This document shows positions 13,380 through 15,112 of a DNA stretch of 15,112 nt, piece after piece; positions within the stretch are counted from its first letter, which is position 1; each line of letters begins with the position of its first letter. A program made the position numbers and the translations under genes. Location: contig DCIG01000077.1 in assembly GCA_002315855.1 (NCBI GenBank), forward strand, positions 1 through 15,112, given 5' to 3'. The notes under the pieces are model-generated. The model saw only the letters and a program-made list of their open reading frames with translations, was not told the DNA's origin and did no database searches. Origin of the DNA: Lentisphaeria bacterium UBA1732 (GTDB lineage Bacteria > Verrucomicrobiota > Lentisphaeria > Victivallales > UBA1829).

Positions 13380-14996
13380 ATGGAAAACATCCCCTCAATT
13401 CCCAATTTCAAACTGCTTGAACTCTGCGGACAAGGAGCAATCAGCACAGTGTGGATCGGAGTCGATGCGCACGGAATCAAACGAGCCATCCGAATCATCG
13501 ACAAAAAGAAACATGCGAAGTTCATTGAGCAGGAACGCAAGGCAATCTCAGCTTACCGCAACGTAGCGAATCAGCACGACAACCTGCTGGATATTCTGTA
13601 TTTGGGGGAAACGCCGAAATATCTCTACTATGTAACGGAACTCGCCGACAACGTACAGGGATACACCAGCAAATACGAACCAGACACGCTGGCATGGAGA
13701 ATCCAGCATCATGATTTGGAAATCAATGAAATCCTGGAGATACTGGATGCAATACTGCGCGGCGTGGCACAACTCCATCAAAACAAACTGGCACACCGGG
13801 ATTTGAAGCCGGAAAACATCCTGTTTGTGAAGCAGGTGCTGAAAATCGCCGATCCGGGGCTGGTCTCCATGACAACGGAAAACTTCACCGGAGGAACCGA
13901 AGGATACATGCCGCCGTGGAGCAATCCAACAGGAATCGAATCGGACATCTACGCCATCGGAATCATCCTCTATATCCTGATTACCAGACAAGACCCGAAG
14001 TATTATCCCGTAATCCCGACCTACTGCAACTTCAAAAACATCCGAGAACTGAACGAAATCTCGCTGAAATGCTGTGAATCGGCCCCGGCGGCACGTTACC
14101 ATGACATCGCGCAAATCCAGCAGGATACGGCAAAACTGAGGAGAAAACACCGCAAATGGTCACTGAAAGACTGCTTCATAAGCTACTGGAAATATGCGGT
14201 GCTGGTCCTGCTGGCACTTTCACTGGCATGGAACGGGTATTTATTCCAAAAGATTCAGCCGCCCAAGAAACGAGAAATGACACTGACGGAAACAGAACAA
14301 CTGCTGGATTACACAAAGAGCAGAATCAATTCCGTCAAAATCAATGAACTGGAACTGTGTCTGAATAAAATCAGAGAATCCAACAGTCCATACAAAAAAC
14401 AAGAAAAAACACGAAATACATTTGCGTATCTGCAACAATATGTGGACTGCCTGAAATCCTTTTCGACCGAAGACAGCTCGATTTTTCTGTTCTCACTGAT
14501 TTCCGATTCGTCGCTATTCAACGACAAGGCGGAACAGATTGAGACCATGAAAATGTTCATTTCATTCAATCCCGACTGCAAAGCGTCCGTAACGTCAAAC
14601 ATCAGTGCATACATGCGAATGCACGCACAAGGAAACGAAGAATATGCAAAAGTATTCCTGGAGCGGCTGAAAGCAATCGATTTAAGCCAAAAAAATCCAT
14701 TTGCAGTGTCGTTTCTGCTGGTGCGTCTGGCCAACTATATGTGCCGATGCGGGAATTACGAGGAGGCAGAATACTGGACCAACAAAATGGAAGAGCTTAC
14801 GCCCAATATCGGACCAGTCCTGCTGATGAAATTCCAGCTGCTCTACAAGCAGGGGCATTACCATGAGGCCGAAAAACTGCTTCATAAGATGAATGAAGAA
14901 CACGTCCAAGGAGCCATCATCATATTCCTGTACGAAATCCTGCGCGATAAAATCCGGGAAACAGAACACGTTCAGAAAGTCGCAATCGAGGGATAA
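13380..14996 (+). CDS. membrane-anchored Ser/Thr protein kinase-like protein with C-terminal TPR region
   Basis: A 538-residue protein. The kinase domain (about 8-255) keeps HRDLKPEN (139-146) with catalytic Asp141, Asn146, and a likely alphaC glutamate (Glu52). Other motifs differ: the glycine loop is GQGAISTV (17-24, third Gly replaced by Ser22), the VAIK lysine position is Arg38 (AIRII), DFG is DPG (158-160), and APE is replaced (YMPPW at 176-180). A basic segment (253-259) precedes one transmembrane helix at about 271-289. The remaining roughly 245 residues are helical, with TPR-like pairs near 450-520 (GNYEEAEYWTNKM, GHYHEAEKLLHKM). The topology would be a cytoplasmic kinase with an extracytoplasmic TPR sensor. 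The start at 13380 is 2 bases after the sigma factor stop and has a weak ribosome site, so coupled translation is likely. It may be an active, atypical kinase or a pseudokinase; it most plausibly controls the adjacent sigma factor. Confidence 0.85.
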   Translation: MENIPSIPNFKLLELCGQGAISTVWIGVDAHGIKRAIRIIDKKKHAKFIEQERKAISAYRNVANQHDNLLDILYLGETPKYLYYVTELADNVQGYTSKYEPDTLAWRIQHHDLEINEILEILDAILRGVAQLHQNKLAHRDLKPENILFVKQVLKIADPGLVSMTTENFTGGTEGYMPPWSNPTGIESDIYAIGIILYILITRQDPKYYPVIPTYCNFKNIRELNEISLKCCESAPAARYHDIAQIQQDTAKLRRKHRKWSLKDCFISYWKYAVLVLLALSLAWNGYLFQKIQPPKKREMTLTETEQLLDYTKSRINSVKINELELCLNKIRESNSPYKKQEKTRNTFAYLQQYVDCLKSFSTEDSSIFLFSLISDSSLFNDKAEQIETMKMFISFNPDCKASVTSNISAYMRMHAQGNEEYAKVFLERLKAIDLSQKNPFAVSFLLVRLANYMCRCGNYEEAEYWTNKMEELTPNIGPVLLMKFQLLYKQGHYHEAEKLLHKMNEEHVQGAIIIFLYEILRDKIRETEHVQKVAIEG

Positions 14997-15090
14997 TGAA
15001 GAGGGAAAGGGAGCGAAATGCTACAAACAGGGATGAAGGACTGTTTGAAGAGGAATGTGTATGTAAAAATGAGAAAAAAAGCAATAAAAA
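14997..15090. other. gap between the kinase gene and the tRNA; T-rich on the minus strand
   Basis: No terminator for the kinase gene is visible. Read on the minus strand, the bases directly after the tRNA CCA end contain two T-runs (complement of the A-runs at 15066-15090), a plausible place for the tRNA transcript to end. A + strand frame opening at 15018 reads through into the antisense of the tRNA and is not a gene. Confidence 0.45.
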
Positions 15091-15112
15091 TGGCATCCCC
15101 AACCGGATTCGA
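15091..15112 (-). tRNA. partial tRNA gene (3' end: T-loop, T-stem, acceptor strand, CCA), runs off the window
   Basis: On the minus strand the last 22 bases read as the 3' end of a tRNA: the T-loop remainder TCGAAT, 3' T-stem CCGGT, a 7-base acceptor strand TGGGGAT, discriminator G and an encoded CCA ending at 15091. The TTCGA/T-loop signature with correct 5+7+1+3 spacing is diagnostic. Anticodon and identity lie outside the window; a G discriminator is compatible with several amino acids, so I do not name one. Confidence 0.85.

Noticed and set aside
15018..15112. Open frame starting at ATG 15018 with a purine-rich upstream ribosome-like site, running off the window and containing MASPTGF
   Set aside because: Its last 22 bases are the antisense of a tRNA 3' end; proteins with this ending are a known annotation artefact of tRNA genes.

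Overview
The window is a gene-dense stretch of a strictly anaerobic, fermentative bacterium. All protein genes are on the + strand, and a partial tRNA lies on the - strand at the right edge. The metabolism is ferredoxin-based: a single-chain pyruvate:ferredoxin oxidoreductase (PFOR), a multi-subunit branched-chain-type 2-oxoacid:ferredoxin oxidoreductase, and a flavodoxin/ferredoxin protein. The pairing of an ECF sigma factor with a membrane-anchored Ser/Thr kinase is typical of the Planctomycetes-Verrucomicrobia-Lentisphaerae group. My best guess is a gut- or sediment-type Lentisphaeria (Victivallis-like). This lineage is an inference from gene style only; no marker gene in the window settles it.

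Layout. (1) Positions 1-620 hold a good sigma70-type promoter (74-102) and a roughly 510-base purine-rich leader with no convincing gene. (2) Positions 621-8228 are a three-gene block. The first gene is a 2-isopropylmalate synthase (LeuA)-like protein whose metal-ligand histidines and GERxGN-type motif are replaced. One base later comes an 829-residue fusion of a xylose-isomerase-like TIM barrel with an acyl-CoA synthetase. After a 176-base gap with two hairpins comes PFOR (nifJ). (3) Positions 8229-8487 are a gap with three hairpins and a second near-identical promoter. (4) Positions 8488-12131 are a four-gene operon: 2[4Fe-4S] ferredoxin subunit, VorB-type alpha subunit, fused beta-gamma subunit, and an EFR1-type flavodoxin/ferredoxin. 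A textbook Rho-independent terminator follows at 12147-12178. (5) Positions 12179-12822 are a gene-free, structured and repeat-rich region, ending in a third promoter of the same type and a 15-codon upstream ORF. (6) Positions 12823-14996 hold the ECF sigma factor and the Ser/Thr kinase-TPR protein. (7) From 15091 the 3' end of a tRNA on the - strand runs off the window.

How it may work together. PFOR and the Vor-type enzyme oxidatively decarboxylate 2-oxoacids to acyl-CoA and reduce ferredoxin. The ferredoxin subunit and the EFR1-type protein are plausible electron carriers for this. The acyl-CoA synthetase half of the fusion would connect free acids with CoA esters. The LeuA-like protein is a relative of enzymes that condense acetyl-CoA with 2-oxoacids, but it probably does not do ordinary leucine-pathway chemistry. 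The first two genes are therefore the best candidates here for an undescribed function. The sigma/kinase pair looks like a separate signalling unit.

A family of dispersed palindromic repeats (core GCTGATTTCAAA) occurs in all three larger intergenic gaps downstream of position 4500, in both orientations. Three promoters share TTGAAA, a 16-17 base spacer and TATATT. I saw no insertion sequence, CRISPR array, phage gene or rRNA.
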